Assembly (NCBI RefSeq): GCF_029978005.1
Contig: NZ_JARKOZ010000144.1
Location: 1-64,000 of the forward strand
DNA: 64,000 nucleotides
Origin: Solidesulfovibrio sp.
GTDB lineage: Bacteria; Desulfobacterota; Desulfovibrionia; Desulfovibrionales; Desulfovibrionaceae
Reading direction: 5' to 3'
In this document: in pieces, positions 26,675-34,415 of the stretch
How positions within the stretch are numbered: position 1 is the first letter of the stretch
Layout of the letters: every line of letters begins with the position of its first letter
Translations under genes and position numbers: made by a program
The notes under the pieces: model-generated
The model's database searches: none
Told to the model about the DNA's origin: nothing
What the model saw: the letters and a program-made list of their open reading frames with translations, nothing else

Positions 26675-27675
26675 GAAACGACGCCCTGTTTCACGACGCC
26701 TTCGCCGGCCGCCGGGTGCTCATCCTCGGCGGGCTGGGGTTTCTGGGCGCGAGCCTGGCCCTGCGCCTGGCCGCCTGCGGCGCGACCCTGACGCTGGCCG
26801 ACGCCATGATCGAGGAGTACGGCGGCAACCTTTTCAACATCGCCCCCATCCGCGACGCGGCCACGGTCAACTTCTGCGACATCCGCGACGCGGCGGCCAT
26901 GAACTGGCTCGTGCGCGACCAGGACTTCGTGTTCCACAGCGCGGCCCAGGTCTGTCACTTGAAAAGCCTGTCCGATCCCTTCCCGGACATCGACATCAAC
27001 ATCACCGGCACGGCCGTGGTCATGGAGGCCCTGCGCAAGTTCAATCCCAAGGCCAAGGTGGTCAAGCTCGGCTCGCGGGGCCAGTACGGCTCCGTGGTCA
27101 AGCTGCCGGCCGGCGAGGAGACCCGGCCCGAGCCCAAGGGCATCTACGAGATCTCCCTGCTCGCCGCCGAGCACATCATGGCCAGCTACCACAGAAACCA
27201 CGGCATCCGCTGCGTGCTCTCGCGCCTGACCAACATCTACGGCCCCCGGGCCCAGATGCGCCACAACCGCTTCGGCGTGGCCAACTGGTTCATGCGCCTG
27301 GCCATCGACGACGAGGCCATCCCCATCTTCGGCGACGGCCGCATCAAGCGCGACTTTCTCTACATCGACGACTGCGTGGAGGCCCTGCTGCTGCTTGCCG
27401 TCACGCCCGAGGCCGAGGGCGGAGTGTTCAACATCGGCCACGACCGGCCGTCGGATTTCCTGACCCTGGCCGAGACCATCGTGGAGACGGCCGGCCAGGG
27501 CCGTATCGCCTTCACGCCCTTCTCCCCGGAACGCAAGGCCCAGGAGCCCGGCGACTTCTACACCGACATCGCCAAGATCAGCGGCGTCACGGGCTGGCGG
27601 CCCCAAACCTCCCTGGCCGCGGGCGTGGCCGCGACCATCGCCTACTACCGGGAGCACAAGGAGCACTACTGGTGA
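26671..27675 (+). CDS. extended SDR sugar epimerase/dehydratase-like protein with altered active site
   Basis: A 334-residue NAD-dependent epimerase/dehydratase fold. The cofactor loop is LILGGLGFLGASLA (GxxGxxG) and the later RLTNIYGP and FLYIDD motifs are typical of nucleotide-sugar enzymes. The active site is unusual: the YxxxK signature reads YEISL, so the catalytic lysine is replaced by leucine, and the serine/threonine block reads GSRGQYG. Either a displaced residue acts, or the protein binds a nucleotide sugar without normal chemistry. The ATG overlaps the upstream stop, and the stop overlaps the GTG of the acyltransferase gene. The position between membrane proteins and a WbpD-like acyltransferase points to an activated-sugar pathway. 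Confidence 0.78.
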   Translation: MRNDALFHDAFAGRRVLILGGLGFLGASLALRLAACGATLTLADAMIEEYGGNLFNIAPIRDAATVNFCDIRDAAAMNWLVRDQDFVFHSAAQVCHLKSLSDPFPDIDINITGTAVVMEALRKFNPKAKVVKLGSRGQYGSVVKLPAGEETRPEPKGIYEISLLAAEHIMASYHRNHGIRCVLSRLTNIYGPRAQMRHNRFGVANWFMRLAIDDEAIPIFGDGRIKRDFLYIDDCVEALLLLAVTPEAEGGVFNIGHDRPSDFLTLAETIVETAGQGRIAFTPFSPERKAQEPGDFYTDIAKISGVTGWRPQTSLAAGVAATIAYYREHKEHYW

Positions 27676-28253
27676 GCGCGCCCAAGGACGTGTTCGTGCA
27701 TCCCGCCGGCATCTGCGAAGCCGAGGCCGTGGGCCCGGGCACGCGCGTGTGGGCCTTCGCCCACGTGCTGCCGGGCGCGGTCATCGGCCGCGAAGCCAAC
27801 ATCTGCGACCATGTCTTCATCGAGGGCGGGGCGACGCTCGGCGACCGGGTCACGGTCAAGTGCCACGTGGCCCTGTGGGAGGGGGTGACCGTCGGCGACG
27901 ACGTGTTCATCGGCCCGTCGGCGGTCTTCGCCAACGACCGCTACCCCCGCAGCAAGCGCTACGTGCCGGCCGTTTCCACGGTGCTGGAGAACGGCTGCTC
28001 CATCGGGGCCGGGGCGGTGCTCGCGCCCGGGGTGCGCATCGGCGCGTTCGCCATGGTCGGGGCCGGGGCGGTGGTCACGAAAGACGTCGCGCCCTTCGCC
28101 CTGGTCGTCGGCAATCCGGCCCGGCCCGTCGGGCTCGTGTGCCGCTGCGGCGGCAAACTTCTCCCCGCAAAGGAAGGACTGCGATGCTCCCAAGGCGACT
28201 GGACCGGGGACGCGCCCCACGCCGGGATGGCCTGCAGCGCCGCCCTGGACTGA
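27672..28253 (+). CDS. WbpD/WlbB-like sugar N-acetyltransferase
   Basis: A 193-residue left-handed beta-helix acetyltransferase. The order matches the WbpD/WlbB/FdtC group: VHPAGICEAEAVGPGTRVWAF, hexapeptide coils, LWEGVTVGDDVFIGPSAVFAN, then IGAGAVLAPGVRIG and VVTKDVAPFALVVGNPARPVG. These enzymes acetylate amino groups of nucleotide sugars in the cytoplasm. Beyond the usual end lies a cysteine-bearing tail (CRCGGKLLPAKEGLRC) resembling a zinc ribbon. The GTG at 27672 overlaps the epimerase stop (GTGA). The next gene starts 70 nt before this one ends. It probably finishes the sugar made by the preceding epimerase-like protein. Confidence 0.85.
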   Translation: MSAPKDVFVHPAGICEAEAVGPGTRVWAFAHVLPGAVIGREANICDHVFIEGGATLGDRVTVKCHVALWEGVTVGDDVFIGPSAVFANDRYPRSKRYVPAVSTVLENGCSIGAGAVLAPGVRIGAFAMVGAGAVVTKDVAPFALVVGNPARPVGLVCRCGGKLLPAKEGLRCSQGDWTGDAPHAGMACSAALD

Positions 28254-29278
28254 GCCGGCCGCGCCTGGCCGTGGTGGTGCCGGTCTACGGCAACGAGGGC
28301 AGCCTGCCGGAGCTGTACCGGCGCATCGTGGCCGCCGTGGACGGGCTCGGCGTCGATCTGGCGCTGCAGTTCGTCAACGACCGCTCGCCCGACGGCTCCC
28401 AGCCGGTGCTGGAGGGACTCGCCGCGACCGACCCCCGGGTGCGGGTGCTGCTGCTCTCGCGCAACCATGGCTCGTTCACGGCCATCGCCGCCGGACTGGC
28501 CCACACCGCCGACTGCGACGCGGCGGTCATCCTTTCGGCCGATCTGCAGGACCCGCCGGAGATGATCCCGGAGATGGTGGCGCGCTGGCGGGCCGGCAAG
28601 AAGGTGGTGCTTTGCGCCCGCCGCCGCCGCGAGGACCCGGGCCTGTCCAAGTTCCTGGCCCAGGCCTTCCACTGGCTCTACCGCAAGGCGGTCATGCCGG
28701 AGATGCCGCCCGGCGGCTTCGACTTCTGCCTCATCGACCGCTGCGTGACGAAGGTGATCCTCCAGTCCTCGGAGAAAAAGACGAGCCTCATCGGCCTGAT
28801 CGTCTGGGCCGGCTTCGACCGCGAGGTGCTCTTCTACGACCGGGCCGAGCGGGTGCACGGCCGGTCCATGTGGACGTTCGGCAAAAAGCTCTCCTACGCC
28901 TTCCATTCGGTGGTGGCGTTCTCCTCCTTTCCCCTCAAGGTGTTCGTGCTGCTGGGGCTGGCCATGTCGGTCTTAAGCGGCCTCGGCATCGCCTATGTGC
29001 TGATCGCCTCGGCTCTCGGACGCATCACCATCCCGGGCTGGCCGTCGGTGATCGTGCTCGAGCTCGTGATCGTGTCGCTGCTGTTCCTGGGCTTCGGCAT
29101 CCTCGGCGGCTATCTCTGGAACAACCTGGAGCAGACGCGAAAGCGCCCGCTTTTCATCGTGGACAAGGAGATCGGCGGCAGGGGCTGTCCGCCCTGCGCA
29201 CCCGGCGCGCCCGAGCGGCCGGCCAGGGCCGGGCAGGCCGGGCGGCGTCCCCGCAGCCAGCGGCGCGGGCGGTCGTAG
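28184..29278 (+). CDS. GT2 polyprenyl-phosphate glycosyltransferase (DPM1/GtrB-like)
   Basis: A 364-residue family 2 glycosyltransferase with two C-terminal membrane helices. The catalytic domain has LAVVVPVYGNEGSLPELYRR, LQFVNDRSPDGS (DxxD-type), LSRNHGSFTAIAAGL and ILSADLQDPPEMI (the DxD equivalent), typical of enzymes loading a sugar on undecaprenyl phosphate. Membrane segments are about residues 245-270 and 285-310. The ATG at 28184 (AAGGAAGG upstream) lies inside the previous gene, an overlap of 70 nt. A C-terminal tail (CPPCAPGAPERPARAG...) is unlike the family and runs toward the tRNA locus. It likely supplies lipid-linked sugar to the GT-C-like proteins. Confidence 0.85.
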   Translation: MLPRRLDRGRAPRRDGLQRRPGLSRPRLAVVVPVYGNEGSLPELYRRIVAAVDGLGVDLALQFVNDRSPDGSQPVLEGLAATDPRVRVLLLSRNHGSFTAIAAGLAHTADCDAAVILSADLQDPPEMIPEMVARWRAGKKVVLCARRRREDPGLSKFLAQAFHWLYRKAVMPEMPPGGFDFCLIDRCVTKVILQSSEKKTSLIGLIVWAGFDREVLFYDRAERVHGRSMWTFGKKLSYAFHSVVAFSSFPLKVFVLLGLAMSVLSGLGIAYVLIASALGRITIPGWPSVIVLELVIVSLLFLGFGILGGYLWNNLEQTRKRPLFIVDKEIGGRGCPPCAPGAPERPARAGQAGRRPRSQRRGRS

Positions 29279-29286
29279 GGGAGGAA

Positions 29287-29303
29287 CTGGCGCGCCCGGA
29301 GAG
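29287..29303. repeat. 17-bp direct copy of the tRNA-Arg 3' end
   Basis: CTGGCGCGCCCGGAGAG at 29287-29303 is identical to 29375-29391, which covers the CCA end, acceptor stem and part of the T-arm of the tRNA. The copies are 88 bp apart in direct orientation. Such duplications are hallmarks of tRNA-targeted integration, but nothing recognisable lies between them. Confidence 0.6.
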
Positions 29304-29375
29304 GAGCTTGCGTGCCGGGGAAGAAAGCAGACGGAGGGCGGCAAGCCAAAAAGGCGTGGAATTATTCGATTTAGC

Positions 29376-29452
29376 TGGCGCGCCCGGAGAGATTCGAACT
29401 CCCGGCCTGCGGATTCGAAGTCCGACGCTCTATCCGGCTGAGCTACGGGCGC
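29376..29452 (-). tRNA. tRNA-Arg (TCG anticodon)
   Basis: Read on -, GCGCCCG (29452-29446) pairs with CGGGCGC near the 3' end. The anticodon stem-loop is CGGA-CTTCGAA-TCCG with TCG in positions 34-36, and the T-loop is TTCGAAT. A discriminator G and an encoded CCA (29378-29376) follow. It decodes CGA-type arginine codons. Confidence 0.96.
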
Positions 29453-29618
29453 GCGGGAAAAAGCCTAAAGACTCCCAGGCATGCCCGTCAAGTCGCCGCG
29501 CCGGGCCGCCTTGCCCCGCGCTTCGGAGAAACGTCGGTTGCGGCGCTGGCGAAAAAACAATACCCACTTCCCAGGGGCCGTCCCGCCCCACGCCGCTCGC
29601 GGCATCGGGAGCATCGCC

Positions 29619-30029
29619 ATGCGCTTTCTCATCGTGGATGACGATGAAAGCATCATCCTTTTTCTGCGCACCTTTCTGTCCGCCTACGCCGAGTGCCTGA
29701 CCGCCAGCGACAGCCTGGAGGCTCTGGCCGCTTTCGAGGCCTCCCTCGAAGAGGACAGGCCCATCACCGCCGTTTTCATGGACATCCTCATGCCCGGCAT
29801 GGACGGCAACGAGGTCGTCCAGGCCCTGCGCCGCATGGAAGAGGCCGCCGGTCCCCGCGAGCCCTTCAAGCTCGTCATGATCTCGGTGCTCACGGATACC
29901 AGGAACGTCAGCGAATCCTTCTTCCACGGCCGCGCCGACGCCTACCTGCCCAAGCCCCTGCGCCGCGAGGTGCTGCTCTCGGAACTGGCCAAGCTCGGCC
30001 TCATCGACGCCCCGGTGCTGCCGCTGTAG
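29619..30029 (+). CDS. single-domain response regulator (CheY-like receiver)
   Basis: A 136-residue receiver domain without an output domain. Acidic pocket residues are D8-D10 (VDDDE), the phosphoacceptor is D55 in VFMDILMPGMDG, and the conserved lysine is K112 in LPKPLRRE. The ATG at 29619 (GGGAG upstream) starts exactly at the receiver fold; a longer upstream frame crosses the tRNA side and is rejected. There is no adjacent kinase. It probably relays phosphate to a separate kinase, phosphatase or motor target; neighbours include an HDOD/EAL-like protein on the opposite strand. Confidence 0.88.
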   Translation: MRFLIVDDDESIILFLRTFLSAYAECLTASDSLEALAAFEASLEEDRPITAVFMDILMPGMDGNEVVQALRRMEEAAGPREPFKLVMISVLTDTRNVSESFFHGRADAYLPKPLRREVLLSELAKLGLIDAPVLPL

Positions 30030-30224
30030 TGCGGCCAAGGCGTCGGCCGAAGACGTCCCGCCCAAACGGCGCCGTCGCGTCTTAAGGAGGCCGTCTCTCC
30101 TCCGCGGGAAGGCCGTTTCCGCTCTGTGGGTCCAGGGGGCGGGTGTCGCATCTACGAAGTATGCATGTACTTTCCCAGGGACAATATTCCAGTATCGTTT
30201 TTTTCTTAAAAACGTCCGGGTCCT

Positions 30225-31529
30225 TTAAGGGACACGAGACTCGCGTCGCCTGGGCGTGGCCGGCGGCTCGGGCGCGACGTTGTTCTGGGTGGCGAAGAAG
30301 GCTCCGCTCCAGGCCATGGCCTCGCTGGCGCAGGCCTTGACCGTTTCCAGGTCGAAGCCCAGGTTTTGCGTCAGCTCCTCCAGTCGCCCCCAGTCCGCGT
30401 CCTCGATGCAGCCCACCAGTTCGAGCAGCGGCTCGTATTCGCTTTGGGCCTCGCGCCGCAGCGCCGCCTTGAGCTTCTCCTCCAGGGGCAAAAGCTCGGT
30501 CACCTTGGCCATGGGCATGCCCAGGATGGCGTCGAGGAGCGAAAAAAGTCCCAGCAGGAACAGCGACCCCGGGTTGAAGTCCCAGTAGTCGTAGCGCGTG
30601 GCCACCAGCTCCAGGAAACGCGCCCGCTCCAGGGACAGCTCGGCCAGCTCGCGCGGCATGTCCCCGTGCTGGGACATGTCGGCCAGCATCACCGCCCGCA
30701 GCCAGTTGCGCATCTTCACCGACCCCAGGACCATGATGGCCTGCCTTATGGACTGGATCTTCTGGGGAAAGCCGAAGGCGGCGGAATTGAGGTAGGACAG
30801 CAGCCGAAAACTCACGGACACGTCGGAGGAGATGGCCTCGGCCAGGGCGTCCACGTCAGGGTCCTCGGACTCGATCAGGCGCATGAGGTTGAACCGGCTC
30901 ATCTGGTGGGAAGTGAACTTACGCTCGGCCACCACCTCGGGTTCCTTGAAAAAGCGCCCCTGAAAAAGGGTGAACCCGGCGTTTTTGAGCGCCTCGAACT
31001 GTTCGAGCCCCTGCACCCGGGAGGCCAGCAGGATGACCTCCCGGCCCTTGGCCCGGTCCAGGAAGTCGCGGGGATCGGCCCCGCTCCCGGCGTCGAAGCA
31101 CAACACGTCGGCCAGGCGCGCCAGCTCCGGCACGGCGGCCATGCCCGGGCCGTCCTCCAGGGCCAGGATGTAGCCGTCGGCGCGCAGCTGTCTGGCCGCG
31201 GCCACCACCGCCTCGGGCGATTGCACGGCGCCCACGGCCTTGACCACCCCGTGCTGGGAGGGGAGGGCGTAGGGGGCCTTGGCGAGCAGCCCCGCCTCGT
31301 CGAAGGGAGCCACGACCTTCTTGCCGCGCTCCACGGCGTGCTGCACGCCCATGTACGACGACGAGGCCAGGGAATCGGCCACATGCTCGCGGTCGGCGAA
31401 GCAGGTGAGCGTGGCGCAGGCGTCGTTGCCGCCCTGGATCTCGTAGCCCCACAGCTTGCGCTTGACGTCGAAAAGGGCCTGCTTGGTGAAGAAGAAAGGC
31501 GTGGTGCTGGTCGCGTCCTGTGCGTTCAT
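30225..31529 (-). CDS. HDOD-domain protein with degenerate EAL domain (YuxH-like)
   Basis: A 434-residue cytoplasmic signalling protein. The N-terminal ~200 residues keep the EAL phosphodiesterase fold (FTKQALFDVKRKLWGYEIQ, DAGLLAKAPYALPS, LEDGPGM, LFQGRFF) but lack the E-x-L motif and most metal ligands, so it is probably inactive on c-di-GMP. The C-terminal half is an HDOD domain (DVSVSFRLLSYLNSAAFGFPQKIQSIRQAIMVLG, LRAVMLADM). This pairing (YuxH/CdgJ-like) is linked to motility and c-di-GMP signalling in other bacteria. The Shine-Dalgarno is weak. It is transcribed alone and lies downstream of the kinase gene's terminator-like hairpin. Confidence 0.85.
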   Translation of the reverse strand: MNAQDATSTTPFFFTKQALFDVKRKLWGYEIQGGNDACATLTCFADREHVADSLASSSYMGVQHAVERGKKVVAPFDEAGLLAKAPYALPSQHGVVKAVGAVQSPEAVVAAARQLRADGYILALEDGPGMAAVPELARLADVLCFDAGSGADPRDFLDRAKGREVILLASRVQGLEQFEALKNAGFTLFQGRFFKEPEVVAERKFTSHQMSRFNLMRLIESEDPDVDALAEAISSDVSVSFRLLSYLNSAAFGFPQKIQSIRQAIMVLGSVKMRNWLRAVMLADMSQHGDMPRELAELSLERARFLELVATRYDYWDFNPGSLFLLGLFSLLDAILGMPMAKVTELLPLEEKLKAALRREAQSEYEPLLELVGCIEDADWGRLEELTQNLGFDLETVKACASEAMAWSGAFFATQNNVAPEPPATPRRRESRVP

Positions 31530-31628
31530 GGCGCGTTCCCGGGTTGGCTGTTCGTTCGGGGAGTGAACCTGGACGTCCCGAGTCTGCCGCGATCATGCCC
31601 GAGGCGGGGCGCATTGACAACCGGTGGG

Positions 31629-31673
31629 GAGCGTTTTCCCTGGGCAGGTGCGCCGCCCCCAGGGAAAACGCTC
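31629..31673 (-). terminator. hairpin at the end of the histidine kinase gene
   Basis: GAGCGTTTTCCCTGG (31629-31643) and its perfect complement (31659-31673) form a 15-bp stem overlapping the kinase stop codon. No T-tract follows on -, so it may be an mRNA-stabilising or rho-assisted structure. Confidence 0.6.
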
Positions 31674-33072
31674 AGGCGTCCGGAGCGGCCGCCGGCAACG
31701 TGAAGGTGAAAAAGCTCCCCTTGCCGGGCGCGCTTTGCACGTCGATTTCGCCGCCGTGGGCGAAGAGCACGGCCCGCACCAGGGACAGGCCCAGGCCCAG
31801 GCCGCGCTGGGAGCGGCTCTTGTCGGCCCGGTACAGGCGGTCGAAGATGCGCGGGATGTCGTCGGCGCTTATTCCTTCGCCGGTGTCGGCCACGCGCACC
31901 GTCACGGCCCCGCCCTCGCGCCAGGCCGAGACGTCCACCCGCCCGCCCGAAGGCGTGTACTTGACGGCGTTGTCCAGGAGGTTGCCGAGCACCTGGCGCA
32001 TCCGGTCGGCGTCGGCCGTCACCGGCAGCCGGTCCATGGGGGCCACGGCGAGGAGCACGCCCTTTTCCTCGGCCACGTACTGGTAGATTTCCGTAATCTC
32101 GGCCACGAGCCCGGCCATGTCCGCGCAGCCCAGGTGCAGGCGCATGGCCCCGGTCTCGGCCTCGGAGATGTCCATGAGGATGCCGAGCATGGACACCATG
32201 CGGCGGGTCTCCTCGGCGCAGTCGAGCAGGGCCTCGCGCAGGGATTCGGCGTCGTTTTTGGTGGAGGCGGCCATTTCCACGGCGGCCAGGGTGCGGGTGG
32301 CCGGAGTGCGCAGGTCGTGGGCCACGTTGTCGAGCGCCTCGCGCATGCCGGAGATCAGGCTCTTGATCTTGTCGAGCATGGCGTTGAAAAGCCGCGCCAG
32401 TTCGTTGAGTTCGTCGTCGGCCCCCTTGTCGGGCACCCGGGCGTCCATACGCCCGGTGTCGATGGCCCGCACGGTGTCGATGAGCGCCTGGATGGGCTTG
32501 AGCGTGCGTCGGGCCAAAAGGAAGCCCGCGGCCAGGCCCACCAGGGCCACCAGGGCCATGATGCCGGCGAAGATGACCCGGAACTGGCGCAGCAGCCGTT
32601 CGCGGTCGCTGGCGTCCTTGCCCATGTAGACCATGCCCCCGCCGGGCAGGCTGCGGCAGGCCAGTTCGATGAGGCCGTCGCCGTCGGGCCGGGGCAGAAA
32701 CGCCCACTGGATGCCCGGGCCGAGGTCGCGGGGAAGCTCGTCGGGCAGGGGGGCGGCGTCCGTGGGCGCGATCTGGGTCAGGGGCCGGCCGTCGGGATCG
32801 TCCAGACGCAGGTAGTATTCGTCGGAGTCGAAGTCCTCGCGCTCCATGCGCACGAATTCCACCAGGGCGGGCAGGCCGCGCTTGAGGGCGATGGAGGCGT
32901 ATTCCCGCACCTTCTGGGCCATGGCCAGGCGGTCGCCGTCGCGCACGGCGTCGGAGAGCAGGGAATAGGCCAGCAGGAAAAGGATCAGGGCGCTCGAAAT
33001 GAAGATCAGGGAGTAGTGGGCGGTCAGGCGGAAGGTGGTCGAACGGAAGAAGGCCCTACTCTTTAAGGACAT
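31672..33072 (-). CDS. sensor histidine kinase
   Basis: A 466-residue membrane histidine kinase. TM1 (about 19-40) and TM2 (about 166-188) flank a ~120-residue periplasmic sensor. A HAMP segment (LKPIQALIDTVRAIDTGRMDARV) follows, then the HisKA helix with the phospho-histidine H252 in NVAHDLRTPATR. The ATPase domain has NLLDNAVKYTP, DTGEG (396-400) and GLGLGL (424-429). All catalytic boxes are intact. It overlaps the upstream response regulator gene by 17 nt, so the pair is translationally coupled. The layout and partner resemble CusS/IrlS-type metal or envelope sensors; the ligand is not evident. Confidence 0.93.
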   Translation of the reverse strand: MSLKSRAFFRSTTFRLTAHYSLIFISSALILFLLAYSLLSDAVRDGDRLAMAQKVREYASIALKRGLPALVEFVRMEREDFDSDEYYLRLDDPDGRPLTQIAPTDAAPLPDELPRDLGPGIQWAFLPRPDGDGLIELACRSLPGGGMVYMGKDASDRERLLRQFRVIFAGIMALVALVGLAAGFLLARRTLKPIQALIDTVRAIDTGRMDARVPDKGADDELNELARLFNAMLDKIKSLISGMREALDNVAHDLRTPATRTLAAVEMAASTKNDAESLREALLDCAEETRRMVSMLGILMDISEAETGAMRLHLGCADMAGLVAEITEIYQYVAEEKGVLLAVAPMDRLPVTADADRMRQVLGNLLDNAVKYTPSGGRVDVSAWREGGAVTVRVADTGEGISADDIPRIFDRLYRADKSRSQRGLGLGLSLVRAVLFAHGGEIDVQSAPGKGSFFTFTLPAAAPDA

Positions 33073-33727
33073 ATCCGACCCCGCGCAGGGTCTGCAGCAT
33101 CTTCTTTTCCCAGTCCCTGTCGATCTTGTTGCGCAGCCGGCACACCAGCACGTCCACCAGGTTGGTCTGGGGGTCGAAATGGTAGTCCCAGACGTGCTCC
33201 ATGATCATGGTCTTGGAGAGCACCTTGCCGGGATTGCGCATGAAATACTCGAGCAGCGCGAATTCCCGGGGCTGGAGCTGCACCGCGGTCTCGCCCCGGC
33301 GCACCTCGCGGGTGAGCAGGTTCATGGACAGCTCGCCCACGGTCAGGCGCGTGGGTTCGGACACGCTGGAGGAGCGGCGGATGAGCGCCTGGACCCGGGC
33401 CAGCAGCTCGGAAAAGGAGAAGGGCTTGGACAGGTAGTCGTCGCTGCCGGTCTCGAGGCCCCGCACCCGGTCCTCCACGGAACGCTTGGCCGAGAGGATG
33501 ATGATGGGCGTGTTGATGCCGCGCCGGCGCAGCTCCTCGATGACCTTGAGGCCGTCGAGGCCGGGCAGCATGACGTCGATGACGGCCACGGCGTAGGGCT
33601 CGGTGGCGGCCAGATGCAGGCCGTCCACGCCGTTGGCGGCGTGGTCCACGGCAAAGCCGCTTTGTCGCAATCCGCCGATGATGAAGGAAGCGATTTTCTC
33701 GTCGTCCTCGACGAGCAGAATCCGCAT
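33056..33727 (-). CDS. OmpR-family response regulator (CusR/IrlR-like)
   Basis: A 223-residue two-domain regulator. The receiver has E8-D9-D10 (VEDDE), the phosphoacceptor D51 (VIDVMLPGLDG) and a lysine near 101 (LSKPFSF). The winged-helix output ends in LVDVLVCRLRNKID and LRGVGYVL, typical of OmpR/PhoB proteins. The ATG at 33727 (AAAGGAAA upstream) is used because it starts the receiver; an upstream in-frame ATG would add 29 basic residues without family support. It is first in a two-gene operon with its kinase. Its targets are unknown, though the intergenic region toward the lysine-rich exported protein gene is a natural candidate. Confidence 0.93.
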   Translation of the reverse strand: MRILLVEDDEKIASFIIGGLRQSGFAVDHAANGVDGLHLAATEPYAVAVIDVMLPGLDGLKVIEELRRRGINTPIIILSAKRSVEDRVRGLETGSDDYLSKPFSFSELLARVQALIRRSSSVSEPTRLTVGELSMNLLTREVRRGETAVQLQPREFALLEYFMRNPGKVLSKTMIMEHVWDYHFDPQTNLVDVLVCRLRNKIDRDWEKKMLQTLRGVGYVLKE

Positions 33728-34084
33728 GGGCCGTGTTTCCTTTCGCCTGTCGCCCTCGGGCCGGCGACCTGGTGCCTGTGTCTTTTGGTGCGCGGTGTAC
33801 ATGTAACGCCTCATAAGGTCCAGGGGGGCCGGGCGCTACGGATTTTCCCTGTTTTTCATATCTGTCATTAACTGGCAAGGTTGTTGTAAAGGCAAGAAAT
33901 GGCGGGGTTTTTGTCTTTCATGTTTGTAATGGACGAGTAAGAGGCCAGAAAGGGGTCGGGGCATAGACCCCAATCGTCGACCGGGGGGAACCATCCGGAC
34001 GACACGGGGGAACGGCCCGTGTGGGACGGGCCCTGTAGGCCGGGGGACTGGCCAGGACAAATTACCGCTCAAGGAGCCCATATC
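33728..34084. other. divergent intergenic region
   Basis: There is no supportable gene. A moderately AT-rich patch (33840-33930) separates the leftward two-component operon from the rightward small exported protein and probably holds their promoters. A TGGCA...TTGT stretch at 33873-33887 resembles a -24/-12 element but has GT instead of GC. AAGGAG before 34085 is clear. Confidence 0.3.
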
Positions 34085-34252
34085 ATGAAGAAGATCGTCA
34101 TTTTCACCGTCATTTCCTGCCTGCTCGCCACCTCCATGGCCTTCGCCGGTACCAAGAAGAAGAAGAAAAAGACCACCAAGGCCGACAGCTACTCCGTGGT
34201 GGAAATCCTGAAGGCCAAGAAGAAGAACAAGAAGGCCACTCCGGCCCAGTAG
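34085..34252 (+). CDS. small lysine-rich exported protein
   Basis: A 55-residue protein. A clean signal peptide (MKKIVIFTVISCLLATSMAFA) leaves a mature peptide of about 34 residues that begins GTKKKKKKTT and continues with LKAKKKNKK; over a third is lysine. I do not recognise a family. The strong positive charge suggests binding to acidic envelope polymers, phosphate, nucleic acid or a cytochrome partner; this is inference. AAGGAG lies at ideal spacing and a strong terminator follows at 34276-34306, so it is an independent transcript. It is divergent from an OmpR-type two-component system that could regulate it. Confidence 0.75.
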   Translation: MKKIVIFTVISCLLATSMAFAGTKKKKKKTTKADSYSVVEILKAKKKNKKATPAQ

Positions 34253-34275
34253 TTTCCGCCGACTCCAGTGTTGCG

Positions 34276-34306
34276 AAAGGCCGGGGCCTCCCCGGCCTTT
34301 CGTTTT
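34276..34306 (+). terminator. rho-independent terminator after the lysine-rich protein
   Basis: AAAGGCCGGGG (34276-34286) pairs perfectly with CCCCGGCCTTT (34290-34300) around CCT, followed by CG and six T. Confidence 0.92.
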
Positions 34307-34415
34307 TTCGGGCCGGGGGTTGCGGCCGCGCGGCTTGACTTGGGGCCGGGCATCGGCAAGGATGCCATGTCGGAAGTCTTGCAATGCCGCGTCGCCAGAA
34401 TTGTGGAGTGCCCCC

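Noticed and set aside
29287-29391. Tiny integrative element between the two 17-bp tRNA-end copies
   Set aside because: Only about 70 bp lie between the copies, too short to encode anything; kept only as a possible integration scar.
33873-33887. TGGCA-N-TTGT element resembling a sigma-54 promoter before the lysine-rich protein gene
   Set aside because: The essential GC of the -12 element is GT here, and it lies about 200 nt upstream of the ATG.
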